This document shows, piece by piece, positions 55,471 to 64,000 of a stretch of DNA of 64,000 nucleotides. Every line of letters begins with the position of its first letter. The first letter of the stretch is position 1. The notes below the pieces were generated by a model. It did not search any database. It was not told the origin of the DNA and worked only from the letters and a program-made list of their open reading frames with translations. The translations under genes were made by a program, and so were the position numbers. This stretch comes from Sporolactobacillus mangiferae. Its GTDB lineage: Bacteria; Bacillota; Bacilli; Bacillales; Sporolactobacillaceae. Where the stretch lies: contig NZ_JAMAST010000006.1 in assembly GCF_023336505.1 (NCBI RefSeq), positions 1 through 64,000 of the forward strand. Direction: 5' to 3'.

Positions 55471-56922
55471 TTATTTCAAGTTCAGAACGGTTACACGCTC
55501 ACGTGACATAGATAATAGACTGTGGTGAATGCCCTGAACACCCATCCCAGAAGATTTTACGCCGAGGAACGGGAAGTGATCCGGTCCACGTTCCGTACGT
55601 CCGTTGATTTGCACTGTCCCCGCCTCGACTTGCCGAGCAACCGCGAGCGCACGATCAATATCCTGTGAAAAGACACTCGCCTGCAAGCCAAATTCTGACT
55701 TATTTGCAAGTTCAATCGCTTCTTCATCAGAAGCAACACGTATAACCGGCAAAACGGGTCCAAACGGCTCGATCCATGCAACATCCATATCTTCGGTGAC
55801 ATTATCTAAAAGTGTTGGATAGATTAGGTTTTCTTTACGTTTATTACCTGTAACGAGTGTGGCACCTTTGACAAGCGCATCGTCAATCAGACCCTGGACA
55901 AAATCCGCAGACTTATCATCGATCAACGGTACAATCGTGCTGTCTTTCTCAGGTGAACCCACTGTTAATTTTTCAATCTCGGCCTTCAAACGGGAAACAA
56001 GCGCGTCAGCGATCTTGTCATTGACAAGCACACGCTTAATAGCGGTACAACGTTGACCGGAATAAGAATAAGCGCCGTTCATGATACTCTTAACAGCAAC
56101 ATCTAAATCAGCATCCTCGCAGACAATAGCCGGATCTTTACCACCAAGTTCCAGCACGAGCGGAATCATTGTGGTCTGTTTGGACAGGTGCCTGCCGGTG
56201 GAGGAACCTCCCGTAAAGCTGATCATATTTATACCTTTATGTTCAACCAAATAATCACCAATGACTGAACCGCGACCGGTGGTCAGACTGAGCAAACCTT
56301 TTGGCAGACCTGTTTTATCAAGGGCTTCAATCATTTTGACTCCACTGATTGATCCTTGTGTCGCCGGTTTAAAGATAACCGCATTCCCCATCATCAATGC
56401 TGGCGCAATCTTTGAGGCAGCCAGATTTACCGGATAGTTAAATGGAGCGATGGCCAAAACAACACCTAACGGAGCGCTTTCAACAATACCGATCTTTTTT
56501 TGGTCACCACCCGGAAATCCATCACCTTTTAAACTTTCACCATGCATATGCAGTGCGTCCTGAACTGTATAACGAATCAAGTCTGCAGTCCGGACGACTT
56601 CTTTCTGGGCATCCTTGAAACCCTTACCCACTTCCTGCATAATTGTTTTGGCAATTTCCTCGCTGCCAGCAACCAGTTCATCCGCCCATTTCTCAAGATA
56701 AGCGCCCCGTTCGCTTAGAGAAAGCTTTGCCCAGCGCTTTTGCGCCTTGTGTGCCTCAGTAATTGCATGATCCACTTCTTCCTGTGTGACCGCTTGAACA
56801 TAACCAATCGTCTGTCTCAGGTAAGGGGATTGAATGGCAATGGTCTCACCAGATGAACTCTTCTTCCATTCGCCTTCAAGGTACGCTAAGTAAGTCGTCA
56901 ATTCTGATACATTCGATGCCAT
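55471..56922 (-). CDS. gapN: NADP-dependent non-phosphorylating glyceraldehyde-3-phosphate dehydrogenase
   Basis: 483 residues of the aldehyde dehydrogenase family. FNYPVNLAASKIAPALMMGN, the Glu in LELGGKDPAIV and the Cys in SYSGQRCTAIKR form the active site. The end block ERGPDHFPFLGVKSSGMGVQ is specific for GapN. It oxidises glyceraldehyde-3-phosphate directly to 3-phosphoglycerate, making NADPH without ATP. It is typical of streptococci and some fermentative Bacillales. AAAGGAG lies 10 bases before the ATG. The leader is long. Confidence 0.95.
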   Translation of the reverse strand: MASNVSELTTYLAYLEGEWKKSSSGETIAIQSPYLRQTIGYVQAVTQEEVDHAITEAHKAQKRWAKLSLSERGAYLEKWADELVAGSEEIAKTIMQEVGKGFKDAQKEVVRTADLIRYTVQDALHMHGESLKGDGFPGGDQKKIGIVESAPLGVVLAIAPFNYPVNLAASKIAPALMMGNAVIFKPATQGSISGVKMIEALDKTGLPKGLLSLTTGRGSVIGDYLVEHKGINMISFTGGSSTGRHLSKQTTMIPLVLELGGKDPAIVCEDADLDVAVKSIMNGAYSYSGQRCTAIKRVLVNDKIADALVSRLKAEIEKLTVGSPEKDSTIVPLIDDKSADFVQGLIDDALVKGATLVTGNKRKENLIYPTLLDNVTEDMDVAWIEPFGPVLPVIRVASDEEAIELANKSEFGLQASVFSQDIDRALAVARQVEAGTVQINGRTERGPDHFPFLGVKSSGMGVQGIHHSLLSMSRERVTVLNLK

Positions 56923-57451
56923 ACCTTTCCATTCTCCTTTATTATCAATTTCTCTTAAGCCGTACTTGTGTCATCATGACGCGTTCAAAACGAGAACAAT
57001 CACCTGACCAGGTAACTATTTTTCGTTTAAGAATCCAGTAACACAATAAGATTTTCATTGAGTATAGTGTTTTCAACAAAGTTTATTTTCGCACGAAAGA
57101 TACTTAATTTCCAATCTTCTGCTCACTGTCCGTGTCACATGACTATGCATGATAGTAAACAAAACTGACCTGTTTAATATATGGTTTTAAAGCAATTTCA
57201 TATATTTGTCAAGGAAATAAATTTCATAGTAAGTTAAAAGCAATTAGTTTTCAAAAAATATTTTCTTTTGAAACGAATAGTGGTTTGTTTCAACAGACAT
57301 ATATTTATTCCATGTATGATTGGATATCCCCATCAATGTGTTCACAACGGAACAGGCTTGGCCAAGACGCGGAAAACACTGGAATAGATAAATATTCTTA
57401 TTTGAAGTCATGATTTATCATGGCTGCTTATCCGATTATGCAAGTGAAAAC
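56923..57451. other. gapN upstream region, no gene
   Basis: About 530 bases. It holds the candidate gapN promoter at 57184-57212 and a leader of some 250 bases. The leader contains small symmetric sequences such as ACCTGGTCAGGT (near 57003-57016) but no hairpin with a T-tract and no riboswitch motif I recognise. No credible reading frame. Confidence 0.5.
57184..57212 (-). promoter_or_regulatory. Candidate promoter of gapN
   Basis: A consensus TTGACA (57207-57212), 17-base spacer and TAAAAC (57184-57189, four of six). It implies a 5' leader of about 255 bases. Confidence 0.45.
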
Positions 57452-57477
57452 AAGAGGCTCCTGCTCAAGAACCTCTT
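57452..57477 (-). terminator. Probable terminator of the thyA-dfrA operon
   Basis: AAGAGG arms (AAGAGGTTC with GAGCCTCTT on minus) form an eight-to-nine-pair stem followed by GTTTTC. It directly follows the small membrane gene ending at 57479. Confidence 0.6.
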
Positions 57478-57478
57478 A

Positions 57479-57694
57479 TCAACAATCACTTTCTTGAACG
57501 CGCATACCGTTTGCAAGCGGCGCGCATATGAATGCAAGCATAATGACCGGCAGCCATGCAATAAGGAACAAGAAAAAAACGGCTATATGCCTTCCTTGCC
57601 AGGCCCGCCAAAATGGGAGCAGACCGAGCAGAGAGCCCATGAGCATTCCGATTAGCGCATAACAGAGTAAAAGCTGCAGATATGAAATGATCAT
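57479..57694 (-). CDS. Small two-helix membrane protein, third gene after thyA-dfrA
   Basis: 71 residues from the ATG at 57694, nine bases after GGAG. Two hydrophobic helices (about 3-27 and 36-58) enclose a basic loop with WRAWQGRH, and the tail is short and polar. It begins 77 bases after dfrA and ends at the terminator. I do not recognise the family, and small size lowers confidence that it is translated. Confidence 0.5.
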   Translation of the reverse strand: MIISYLQLLLCYALIGMLMGSLLGLLPFWRAWQGRHIAVFFLFLIAWLPVIMLAFICAPLANGMRVQESDC

Positions 57695-57771
57695 TTGTAT
57701 CAACTCCGTTACCCTTTTTAACAGTGTATGCACTGAAGAAAGAGAAGTGAAAGCTGATATCGATCAACCGA

Positions 57772-58263
57772 TCAGACACATGCGCGTTCATAAATGCGAA
57801 AGTCATGAGGGAAATGATTTTTGCTGTCAAGATTTCCAGCAGTACTGCTGATCAAATGCCAATCGCTCATATGGAAATCTGTAAAGTATGTATCTCCTTC
57901 AAACTCAGCATCAATATGCGTGATATAGAGCCGATCTGCATAAGGCATAAATGCTTTGAAAACAGCTGCTCCCCCGATAACGAAACATTCGCGTCCGTAG
58001 GCAATGCCGCTATTCATGAGTTCATCTACTGAAGTAAAGTGTCTCGCCCCTTTCTCTGTAAAATTCGAATTTCGTGTTAAAACAATATTTTCCCGTCCGG
58101 GAAGCGGCCTGCCAATCGATTCATACGTTTTCCGGCCCATAACAATCGGATGACCCCACGTTATTTTTTTAAAATAACGCAAATCATCAGGAAGATGCCA
58201 CGGCAGCTGATTGTCACGTCCAATCAGCTGATTGCGGTCCATAGCCAGCAAAAAGGAAATCAT
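57772..58263 (-). CDS. dfrA: Dihydrofolate reductase
   Basis: 163 residues. The start [27 protein letters not shown] holds the active-site Asp after LPWHLP (quoted in part), then [17 protein letters not shown] and FVIGGAAVF for NADPH binding. It regenerates tetrahydrofolate used by thymidylate synthase. Its start overlaps the thyA stop by four bases, the standard coupled pair. Confidence 0.96.
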   Translation of the reverse strand: MISFLLAMDRNQLIGRDNQLPWHLPDDLRYFKKITWGHPIVMGRKTYESIGRPLPGRENIVLTRNSNFTEKGARHFTSVDELMNSGIAYGRECFVIGGAAVFKAFMPYADRLYITHIDAEFEGDTYFTDFHMSDWHLISSTAGNLDSKNHFPHDFRIYERACV

Positions 58264-59054
58264 ACTGACACCTCACCTTTGATTGCCGGATAAGGATTGT
58301 AGTCAATAAATTTGAAATCTTCGTATTTGAAATCAAAAACTGAAGAAACATCCGGGTTAATCATCAGTTTCGGTAATGGACGCGGCCTGCGTTCCAGCTG
58401 CGTCTTCACTTGATCGAGATGATTCAGGTAAATATGAGCATCTCCAAGCGTATGGATGAATTCACCTGCTTCCAATCCGGTTACCTTGGCAATCATATGC
58501 GTCAGCAAAGCATATGAAGCGATATTAAACGGCACACCAAGAAACAGGTCCGCACTGCGCTGGTAGAGCTGACAGCTTAACTTGCCATCATTAACATAGA
58601 ATTGAAAAAGGCAGTGGCATGGCGGCAATGCCATATCAGGTATATCCATCGGATTCCATGCAGTCACGATCAGTCTTCTCGAATGCGGATTCTCCCTGAT
58701 TTCATGAATAACATTAGTAATCTGGTCGATTGTTCCACCGTTTTTTCCCGGCCATGAACGCCATTGATGACCATAGACGGGACCAAGATCTCCTTTTTCA
58801 TCGGCCCACTCATTCCAGATACGGACGCCATGGTCCTTCAAGTACTGAACGTTCGTATCTCCTTTTAAAAACCAGAGCAGTTCATAGATGATCGATTTAT
58901 AATGTAGCTTCTTTGTTGTCATAAGCGGAAAGCCATCTTGCAAGTTAAATCGCATTTGATAACCAAAAATACTGATTGTCCCGGTGCCGGTCCGGTCACT
59001 TTTTCTGTGGCCTTCATCCAGAACTTTTCGGCATAGCTTTAAATATTGTTCCAA
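58260..59054 (-). CDS. thyA: Thymidylate synthase (ThyA)
   Basis: 264 residues with the catalytic Cys in [12 protein letters not shown], the dUMP-binding [11 protein letters not shown] and the [20 protein letters not shown] block. The start is TTG, preceded by GGAG with nine-base spacing. It makes dTMP from dUMP using methylene-THF. It is followed by dfrA. Confidence 0.97.
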   Translation of the reverse strand: MEQYLKLCRKVLDEGHRKSDRTGTGTISIFGYQMRFNLQDGFPLMTTKKLHYKSIIYELLWFLKGDTNVQYLKDHGVRIWNEWADEKGDLGPVYGHQWRSWPGKNGGTIDQITNVIHEIRENPHSRRLIVTAWNPMDIPDMALPPCHCLFQFYVNDGKLSCQLYQRSADLFLGVPFNIASYALLTHMIAKVTGLEAGEFIHTLGDAHIYLNHLDQVKTQLERRPRPLPKLMINPDVSSVFDFKYEDFKFIDYNPYPAIKGEVSV

Positions 59055-59191
59055 AGCTGATCACTCCACTTTTATTATCGCTGTTTCTTAGTGTAACATA
59101 AACTCTTCATTTCAGGTATGCTGATCAGATGATCAGGACATAGTTCTCCGCAATCCCGCCAATGCTTTAAATGCTCTTTCCATATTGACAT

Positions 59192-59219
59192 GAATATATC
59201 GGTAAGCGGCACATAACAT
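59192..59219 (+). promoter_or_regulatory. Possible sporulation (sigma-E/sigma-K type) promoter of the tgl operon
   Basis: GAATATA (59192-59198), 13 bases, then CATAACAT (59212-59219). The -10 resembles the CATA-type element of the mother-cell sigma factors. In B. subtilis tgl is transcribed in the mother cell late in sporulation, which makes such a promoter expected. The match is partial. Confidence 0.4.
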
Positions 59220-59251
59220 GTTACAAGGTTTATTGCACGGGAGGGACTGCA

Positions 59252-60235
59252 ATGAGCACGGAAAATCAGCAAGATAACCCGTTAAATCGATTGAGGCATG
59301 ATCACCCTGACACTTTCATTAATGAATGGAAAAGGATCTACCAGACGGATCAGCAGCATGCATTCCAAATGATCAATGATCCGGATCTGGAGTTTCCCGT
59401 TCTTTTTATGCTGCGCAATGAACTGGAAACACGCAGCGGCCAATTAGCTCCTCGCACGCAGATAGCTTTGCAGCATATTCGGAATGTGCTTCATGGTGCG
59501 GATTTCGGCATCAATCATTCTGCATCATTTGCCGTTCAGCATGATGAAGTGGTTAGCGCCATGTACTGGATATTAAAGACGGGATGGAAAAATATTGTTT
59601 CAACCGACTACACTCAGGTGATCGATCAGACTGCGATCCATCTTCTGCATACCTATCACGAGAATTGGCTGAAAGGCATGGTTGATCTGGTCATTTATCG
59701 CTGCAAAAACAAAAGCCAGCGTCATTATTTAATCAGTGCGTTGTGGGAAACCGCGAATCCAGTTTGCCTTGTTTATCTTGCGAACTACTTATTATCCAAT
59801 GAACGGGTCGAGAGCAGTTACGCGCGAAAAATGCTTGCTTTCATTCCTGAAGTGCGCCATGCGCTTGATAACCAGGCAGCATTACTTGCTTTTGAGACCT
59901 GGTATGAAGAAAACGCACACTATTTAGTGTACACAGGCGAAACCAATGACGCAGTACCCGGAGCTCGGCCGTTTAAAATTCATTACAGTGCCAAATATCT
60001 TGGCAAAATTGTTTCTCCGTCAAACGGTGAACCTGTTCAGGCATTTTCCAAACAAGAGAAAAAAAATTACGACGAATTTATTAAACTGCCACATCGGACG
60101 CAAATCCATTTATCTGCATACTCCAGTCGTTTAAGAAAACTGCAGTCGAAAATTTGGCGAAATTGGGTGATGCAGCCCGTTAAAGAACAGCTTCAATCCG
60201 AAAACGTCCCTTTACACGGAGGGGATTATTTATGA
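59252..60235 (+). CDS. Uncharacterised protein co-transcribed with tgl
   Basis: 327 residues, soluble and mostly helical, with no signal peptide or membrane segment. The middle (about 90-215) is rich in Trp, His and Tyr helices. A conserved-looking turn PGARPFKIHYSAKYLG lies near 240, and the C-terminus is basic (SSRLRKLQSKIWRNW). I do not recognise the family. GGGAGGG precedes the ATG. The stop overlaps the tgl start (ATGA), and a possible sporulation promoter lies upstream, so a spore-coat or mother-cell role with Tgl is the main inference. Confidence 0.75.
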   Translation: MSTENQQDNPLNRLRHDHPDTFINEWKRIYQTDQQHAFQMINDPDLEFPVLFMLRNELETRSGQLAPRTQIALQHIRNVLHGADFGINHSASFAVQHDEVVSAMYWILKTGWKNIVSTDYTQVIDQTAIHLLHTYHENWLKGMVDLVIYRCKNKSQRHYLISALWETANPVCLVYLANYLLSNERVESSYARKMLAFIPEVRHALDNQAALLAFETWYEENAHYLVYTGETNDAVPGARPFKIHYSAKYLGKIVSPSNGEPVQAFSKQEKKNYDEFIKLPHRTQIHLSAYSSRLRKLQSKIWRNWVMQPVKEQLQSENVPLHGGDYL

Positions 60236-61032
60236 TCATTGCAGGAAACCAGCAACTGTCATCTGATGATTACGGCAGTTTTGCCACGAATGGCAGATAT
60301 GCCTCAGATGTCTTCAGAGCAATGGCCGCGTCTGAAGAGTGGTTTGCTTATCCTTCCCGGCGTGAGTTGAATTTCGAGCTGAAATTCAGAAGTGAAACCA
60401 TCGAAGCTGCGCGCGCCCTGCTAGCGAGCGGTGCATCCTTCGCAACCTTTTATTATTCTGAGTGTAATGATTACTACTGGAGACTTACCGGTGACGGGGG
60501 ATTTGAATTAAAGCATGGCGTTCCGGCATCTGAGGCCGTTTCAGACATTTTTGTCAATGGTGAAGCCTATGCATTCGAATGCGCAACGGCTATGATGATC
60601 ATTTTTTATAAGGCATTGATTGAGACCATTCCGGACGAACGGTTCAATGAGGTATTTCAGCAGCTGTATTTATGGGATTGGCAAAACCATCCGTTTTTTC
60701 CGCTTAGAAATGTACCACGCGTCAGCGCCGGTATACCAGGGGATGTCCGTTATTTTAAAAATCCCGCAGTCAGCCCTCAGACACCTCAGTGGCAAGGCGA
60801 AAATGTTGTAGAACTTCCAGACGGATTATATTTCGGTCATGGTGTCGGTATTATGCCAGCAAATCAAATGATCGCTGAACTTAATAAGTTCAGACGGCCT
60901 GGTTCTATGGTTTCCGCTTTTCTCATGAATAACGCTACACGACCTGACTATCTTGCCCTGGCTGCGTTAGCAGAAGGAACCCGAATGGACGGAATTCGTA
61001 TTGCCGCCGGGACTTCATTTTACACATTTTAA
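60232..61032 (+). CDS. tgl: Spore-coat protein-glutamine gamma-glutamyltransferase
   Basis: 266 residues matching Bacillus Tgl. The catalytic Cys lies in AYAFECATAMMIIFYKA, and the partner residues are in YFGHGVGIMP (His). The start MIIAGNQQL fits the short N-terminus of the family. It cross-links coat proteins through epsilon-(gamma-glutamyl)lysine bonds. Its presence is good evidence for an endospore former. Confidence 0.95.
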   Translation: MIIAGNQQLSSDDYGSFATNGRYASDVFRAMAASEEWFAYPSRRELNFELKFRSETIEAARALLASGASFATFYYSECNDYYWRLTGDGGFELKHGVPASEAVSDIFVNGEAYAFECATAMMIIFYKALIETIPDERFNEVFQQLYLWDWQNHPFFPLRNVPRVSAGIPGDVRYFKNPAVSPQTPQWQGENVVELPDGLYFGHGVGIMPANQMIAELNKFRRPGSMVSAFLMNNATRPDYLALAALAEGTRMDGIRIAAGTSFYTF

Positions 61033-61282
61033 TTCTGACGGACAAAAGAAAGAATGTGTCAAAGCCCGAATGCTCACTCCTTCCTGAGTCTATTTTTTAA
61101 TAAAGATTGCGTTAAACATCTTGCTGTTTTTCACCGCATGCGAAAAGTGCGGCCTTTTCGCGTCTTTCAACGTGTACAAAAATGAGCTGTAAAACGAAGT
61201 ACCACCTAAACCAGAAAATTTGGTTTTTCCTAAAACTCTGATATCAGTGAAATCGCTATGCGTACATGATGATCTTTTATAA

Positions 61283-61313
61283 AAAGGGTGTCCCATCGTT
61301 TGAGACACCCTCT
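61283..61313 (-). terminator. Hairpin terminator, copy C of the dispersed repeat (short loop)
   Basis: On the minus strand GGGTGTCTCAAACGATGGGACACCC and T5 form a strong hairpin eight bases after the HicB-like gene. The core keeps TGTCTCAAA and CGATGGGACA of copies A and B but lacks about 10 loop bases. Confidence 0.8.
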
Positions 61314-61320
61314 TAAATAT

Positions 61321-62013
61321 TTATCGTTTTAGCTTGTTGATTAACTGGTTCACTTTTTCATTCATTCGTTGAAATTCATCCGATTTTTTTAATCGATCAG
61401 CCAGATGATTCATTTCCTGCTTGATTCGTTCAAGTTCCTGCCCGATTGAATCCGAATAGGAATTTTCTTCGGCTTCCGTTGTTCTACCGCCACCCTCATC
61501 ATTAGCTCTATCAACATGTACACGAATCTTCGACAAATCTTTCAGGCTTTTCTTAACTTTTTTTAATTGCCTGTTTAGCTTATCCTGGACAGAAAAAGAA
61601 CGTTCACTTTCATCAATGTTCAGTTCATCTTTTAGCGCATCCTGCAAAATACGTGAATAGTTGAGATCGGCCTGTTTGGCTGCATCATCCAGCCATTTTG
61701 GAATCGTCAATGTTTTTTTTACTGCCTGATTTTCCATTTTCTTACGGAACGGCGGCATCCAAGTTTCAATCAATGTGGCAAATTGATTTTCACCTGCATG
61801 GATTAATGTAATATCCGAGGGCTCCAGAGCTGGTTCTCCTTTTTCTTCAAGATCATAAATATATTTTGCAAGTGACTCTTTTGCACGTGCAAACCCTTCT
61901 TCAATGTTTTGTGCGACAGTCGTGCACCCAGGGAGATCTGGGAAATCAATGGTCCATTGTGCTTCTTTTTGTGTAAAAAGCGCAGGATAAATATACTGAT
62001 CTTTTATCATCAT
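61321..62013 (-). CDS. HicB-like antitoxin-fold protein with C-terminal coiled coil, no HicA partner
   Basis: 230 residues. Residues 1-75 are the HicB partial RNase H-like domain (YPALFTQKEAQWTIDFPDLPGCTTVAQN). A ribbon-helix-helix part follows at about 97-130 (KKTLTIPKWLDDAAKQADLNYSRILQDAL). The last 95 residues are a charged coiled coil, which usual HicB proteins lack. No short HicA gene with a catalytic His adjoins it on either side. It may be a solitary regulator. The promoter carries inverted repeats that fit self-binding. Confidence 0.82.
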   Translation of the reverse strand: MMIKDQYIYPALFTQKEAQWTIDFPDLPGCTTVAQNIEEGFARAKESLAKYIYDLEEKGEPALEPSDITLIHAGENQFATLIETWMPPFRKKMENQAVKKTLTIPKWLDDAAKQADLNYSRILQDALKDELNIDESERSFSVQDKLNRQLKKVKKSLKDLSKIRVHVDRANDEGGGRTTEAEENSYSDSIGQELERIKQEMNHLADRLKKSDEFQRMNEKVNQLINKLKR

Positions 62014-62030
62014 AACTCACCTCTCAATAA

Positions 62031-62077
62031 AGTATAACACGTATTTTGCACGTGTGACACTTATTTTATACGTATCA
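62031..62077 (-). promoter_or_regulatory. Promoter and probable operator of the HicB-like gene
   Basis: GTCACA-like -35 (62053-62058) and -10 TATACT (62031-62036). The region holds ACACGTATTTTGCACGTGT (62037-62055, inverted ACACGT/ACGTGT) followed by a related CACTTATTTTATACGTATC, about one to two helical turns apart. Overlap of paired inverted sites with the promoter suits a ribbon-helix-helix autorepressor. Confidence 0.5.
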
Positions 62078-62208
62078 AGCAGACTTTCTGCTGGTCTCTT
62101 GCGCTTTCATGTCTTGATCAGACCACATGATGAAATGCTGCAAATCAATGTACCAGCATGGCAACCTTACATACTTTTTATAAGCGGACAACGAATGCCT
62201 GATACATT

Positions 62209-63144
62209 TCATGCTTCCTGTAAACTATCTAGCCGATGCTCCGCCCCCACATAACGATTTTTCGGATGATGATCGCATACATCACTGCAAGAACGGTGAT
62301 GCTTTTTTTCACATTCCTCGCAGCAGATATACTGTTTGTTGCATTCCGGATTTGCGCAGTTAACAATACGATCACAGGACTTCCCGCAATGGTGACAATG
62401 GCCAACAACGATAGCTTCTTCGGTTCGATTCACAGGCACAGAAACGCGTTGATCGAATACATAGCATTTTCCATCGTAAAGCTTTCCCCGAACCGTGGAG
62501 TCCTTTCCATATTCAATAATTCCGCCTTCAAGCTGACTAACATCTTTAAATCCGGCACGAAGAAGGTAGCCGCTGAATTTTTCACAACGAATACCGCCCG
62601 TACAATAAGTCAGGACTTTTTTGTCTTTGTATTGAGACAGGTGTTCATCAATCCATTCCGGAAGATCGCGAAAATTGCGAATGTCAGGCAAAACAGCATT
62701 GCGGAAATGACCAATTTGCGTCTCATAATCATTGCGTGCATCGATAAGGAGCACATCCTCATTTTGCATTTCGTGATAAAAGTCGATCGGCTTTAAATGC
62801 TTACCTGTCAATTCGTGTGGATCAATATCACGATCCAGCTTCAGCGCAACAATTTCCTTGCGCGGGCGTACATGCATCTTCTTGAAAACATGCCCATCTG
62901 CCTCATCAACTTTAAACGGCATATCTTTAAAACGGGGATCCTCATGAAGCGTATCCATATAGATCTGCGTTTTCTCAGCCGGACCGGACACCGTACCGTT
63001 CAATCCTTCATGTCCGACCAAAATACGTCCTCTCAGACCGATTGATTTACAGAAGCGTAAATGCTCCGCAGCAAATGTCTCCGGATCATCAATAGTTACA
63101 TAATGATAATACAAAAGAACGCGAAAAGATCTGTCTTCTGGCAA
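62209..63144 (-). CDS. trhO: tRNA uridine-34 hydroxylase TrhO (rhodanese family)
   Basis: The TTG at 63144 follows GAGGTGG by five bases; the GTG at 63153 lies inside that ribosome site. 311 residues. The rhodanese domain has [13 protein letters not shown] and the active-site Cys in [16 protein letters not shown]. The C-terminal Cys-rich segment ([27 protein letters not shown]) probably binds zinc. TrhO makes ho5U34 in tRNA with prephenate as a cofactor source. B. subtilis YbfQ is the equivalent. Confidence 0.93.
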   Translation of the reverse strand: MPEDRSFRVLLYYHYVTIDDPETFAAEHLRFCKSIGLRGRILVGHEGLNGTVSGPAEKTQIYMDTLHEDPRFKDMPFKVDEADGHVFKKMHVRPRKEIVALKLDRDIDPHELTGKHLKPIDFYHEMQNEDVLLIDARNDYETQIGHFRNAVLPDIRNFRDLPEWIDEHLSQYKDKKVLTYCTGGIRCEKFSGYLLRAGFKDVSQLEGGIIEYGKDSTVRGKLYDGKCYVFDQRVSVPVNRTEEAIVVGHCHHCGKSCDRIVNCANPECNKQYICCEECEKKHHRSCSDVCDHHPKNRYVGAEHRLDSLQEA

Positions 63145-63378
63145 TTTAACCACCTCATTAATATGTCATCATAAAACTCTTTTTAACGGTTACATCACTT
63201 TTTTCTTTGTTTATCCTACCAAATTTAATCAGATGTGACAAATGTCACTATTGACGAACTCGAAATTTTCAAAGTTATTTTTCAATGTAAAAAGGAGACA
63301 ACGGATCATTTATTAATGAAATGCTTATCGAATTCTGATATGGTAGGTGAGGAATAGGACAAAAAGTGAGGAATAGTT

Positions 63379-64000
63379 ATGGATTATGATGTAATCGTCA
63401 TTGGGGGCGGACCATCTGGACTGATGGCTGCCATTGCCGCAGCAGAAAACGACGCTCGCGTGCTATTGCTCGACAAAGGTGACAAACTTGGCAGAAAGCT
63501 GGCCATTTCAGGCGGAGGGCGCTGTAATGTTACCAATGCAATGCCCATTGAATCGCTGATCGCACATATCCCCGGAAATGGACGCTTTCTGCACAGTGCA
63601 CTATCGGCATTTGATAATCGGAACATTATTTCTTTTTTTGAACAATTAGGTGTTGCGCTAAAAGAAGAAGATCACGGGCGCATGTTTCCCGTTTCCAATA
63701 ATGCAAAATCTGTCGTTGGTGCTTTGCTTGAGCGCATGAACCAGTTACATGTCACAATTAAAACACATGCGCCGGCCCAGGCCGTTCTTTATGATGAACG
63801 AACAATAGGCGCAAAATTAAAAAGTGGAGAAAAGATATCCGCCGTTTCTAGTATTGTCGCTGTAGGCGGAAAATCCGTTCCGCAAACTGGTCCATCGGTC
63901 TGTACGACTGACATGTATAGCAAGAAAATATGCGGCGTTCAACTCAAATCAGGCGAGATTATCAAAGCAAAAAAAGTGATCGTTGCCGTCGGTGGAAAAA
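63379..64000 (+). CDS. HI0933-family FAD/NAD(P)-dependent oxidoreductase (YtfP/BaiN-like), 5' part
   Basis: The ATG at 63379 follows GAGG. The frame is open to the window end (207 codons), so the gene continues outside. Seen are the FAD-binding [17 protein letters not shown] and the family signature [11 protein letters not shown], then [16 protein letters not shown]. Near residues 145-173 [22 protein letters not shown] (here split) is followed by SVPQTG, but instead of the expected GDGY the frame continues to a second [22 protein letters not shown]-like block. This is a partial internal repeat, and the coding status of the full gene cannot be checked here. Confidence 0.85.
   Translation, partial: MDYDVIVIGGGPSGLMAAIAAAENDARVLLLDKGDKLGRKLAISGGGRCNVTNAMPIESLIAHIPGNGRFLHSALSAFDNRNIISFFEQLGVALKEEDHGRMFPVSNNAKSVVGALLERMNQLHVTIKTHAPAQAVLYDERTIGAKLKSGEKISAVSSIVAVGGKSVPQTGPSVCTTDMYSKKICGVQLKSGEIIKAKKVIVAVGGK

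Noticed and set aside
61090-61308. A 72-codon minus-strand frame between the HicB-like gene and tgl
   Set aside because: It starts inside the copy C hairpin, lacks a ribosome site and has no recognisable motif. A remnant of an insertion sequence was considered but nothing supports it.
62014-62208. A hidden HicA toxin gene beside the HicB-like gene
   Set aside because: No short frame here encodes the GSH-type double-stranded RNA-binding fold with its catalytic His.

Overview
The window reads as a stretch of chromosome from a low-to-mid GC, endospore-forming Firmicute of the order Bacillales. The evidence is a spore-coat transglutaminase (tgl), strong AGGAGG-type ribosome sites with several TTG and GTG starts, a type-B RNase P RNA, and Bacillus-like gene orders (ypsA-gpsB-rnpB-ypsC-ypwA, mrfA-mrfB, parE-parC, menF-menD-menH, adeR/ald, ykfA-ykfB-ykfC). 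GapN and an EXLDI-family protein point towards a fermentative, lactic-type relative such as Sporolactobacillaceae. That placement is an inference. No rRNA, tRNA, CRISPR array, prophage or intact insertion sequence was found.

Layout. 1-3.3 kb: the end of a VOC-fold dioxygenase, a DUF975 membrane protein, a decayed acetyltransferase, and a one-carbon operon (folD-like plus fchA) behind a ZTP (pfl) riboswitch with a terminator. 3.3-11.5 kb: an XerS-type recombinase, xpt with a nucleotidase, corA with an EXLDI protein, an acetyltransferase/methyltransferase pair and ferredoxin-NADP reductase. 11.6-24.4 kb: topoisomerase IV, carboxypeptidase M32, YpsC methyltransferase, RNase P RNA, GpsB, YpsA and the MrfAB DNA-repair pair. 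24.5-31.2 kb: a sirtuin, a HAD phosphatase and a menaquinone operon (menF-menD-menH-menC, without menB and menE). 31.3-43.1 kb: a DUF1361 protein, an EAL-HDOD protein, a heterodimeric ABC exporter, adeR/ald, a broken S66 peptidase gene and a third exporter. 43.1-49.4 kb: nadE behind an apparent attenuator, then a muropeptide-recycling operon (ykfA-ykfB-ykfC plus a beta-lactamase-fold hydrolase without signal peptide). 49.4-55.4 kb: the most accessory-looking part, with paired membrane proteins, Zur, a CzrA-like ArsR sensor, an ABC-F ATPase with a leader peptide and attenuator, and two paralogous small proteins sharing an Sm-like N-terminal motif. 55.4-64 kb: gapN, thyA-dfrA, a tgl operon with a possible sporulation promoter, an orphan HicB-like protein with a coiled-coil tail, trhO, and the start of an HI0933-family flavoprotein that carries a puzzling internal repeat.

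Regulation by early termination recurs. Leader terminators precede folD (ZTP riboswitch), nadE and the ABC-F gene. A dispersed hairpin with a conserved loop ends three unrelated genes, and a second repeat of about 100 bases occurs twice between genes. Nothing here is clearly a new defence or biosynthetic system. The best leads for new biology are the ABC-F leader, the nadE leader, the beta-lactamase-fold member of the ykf operon, and the paired Sm-like proteins.
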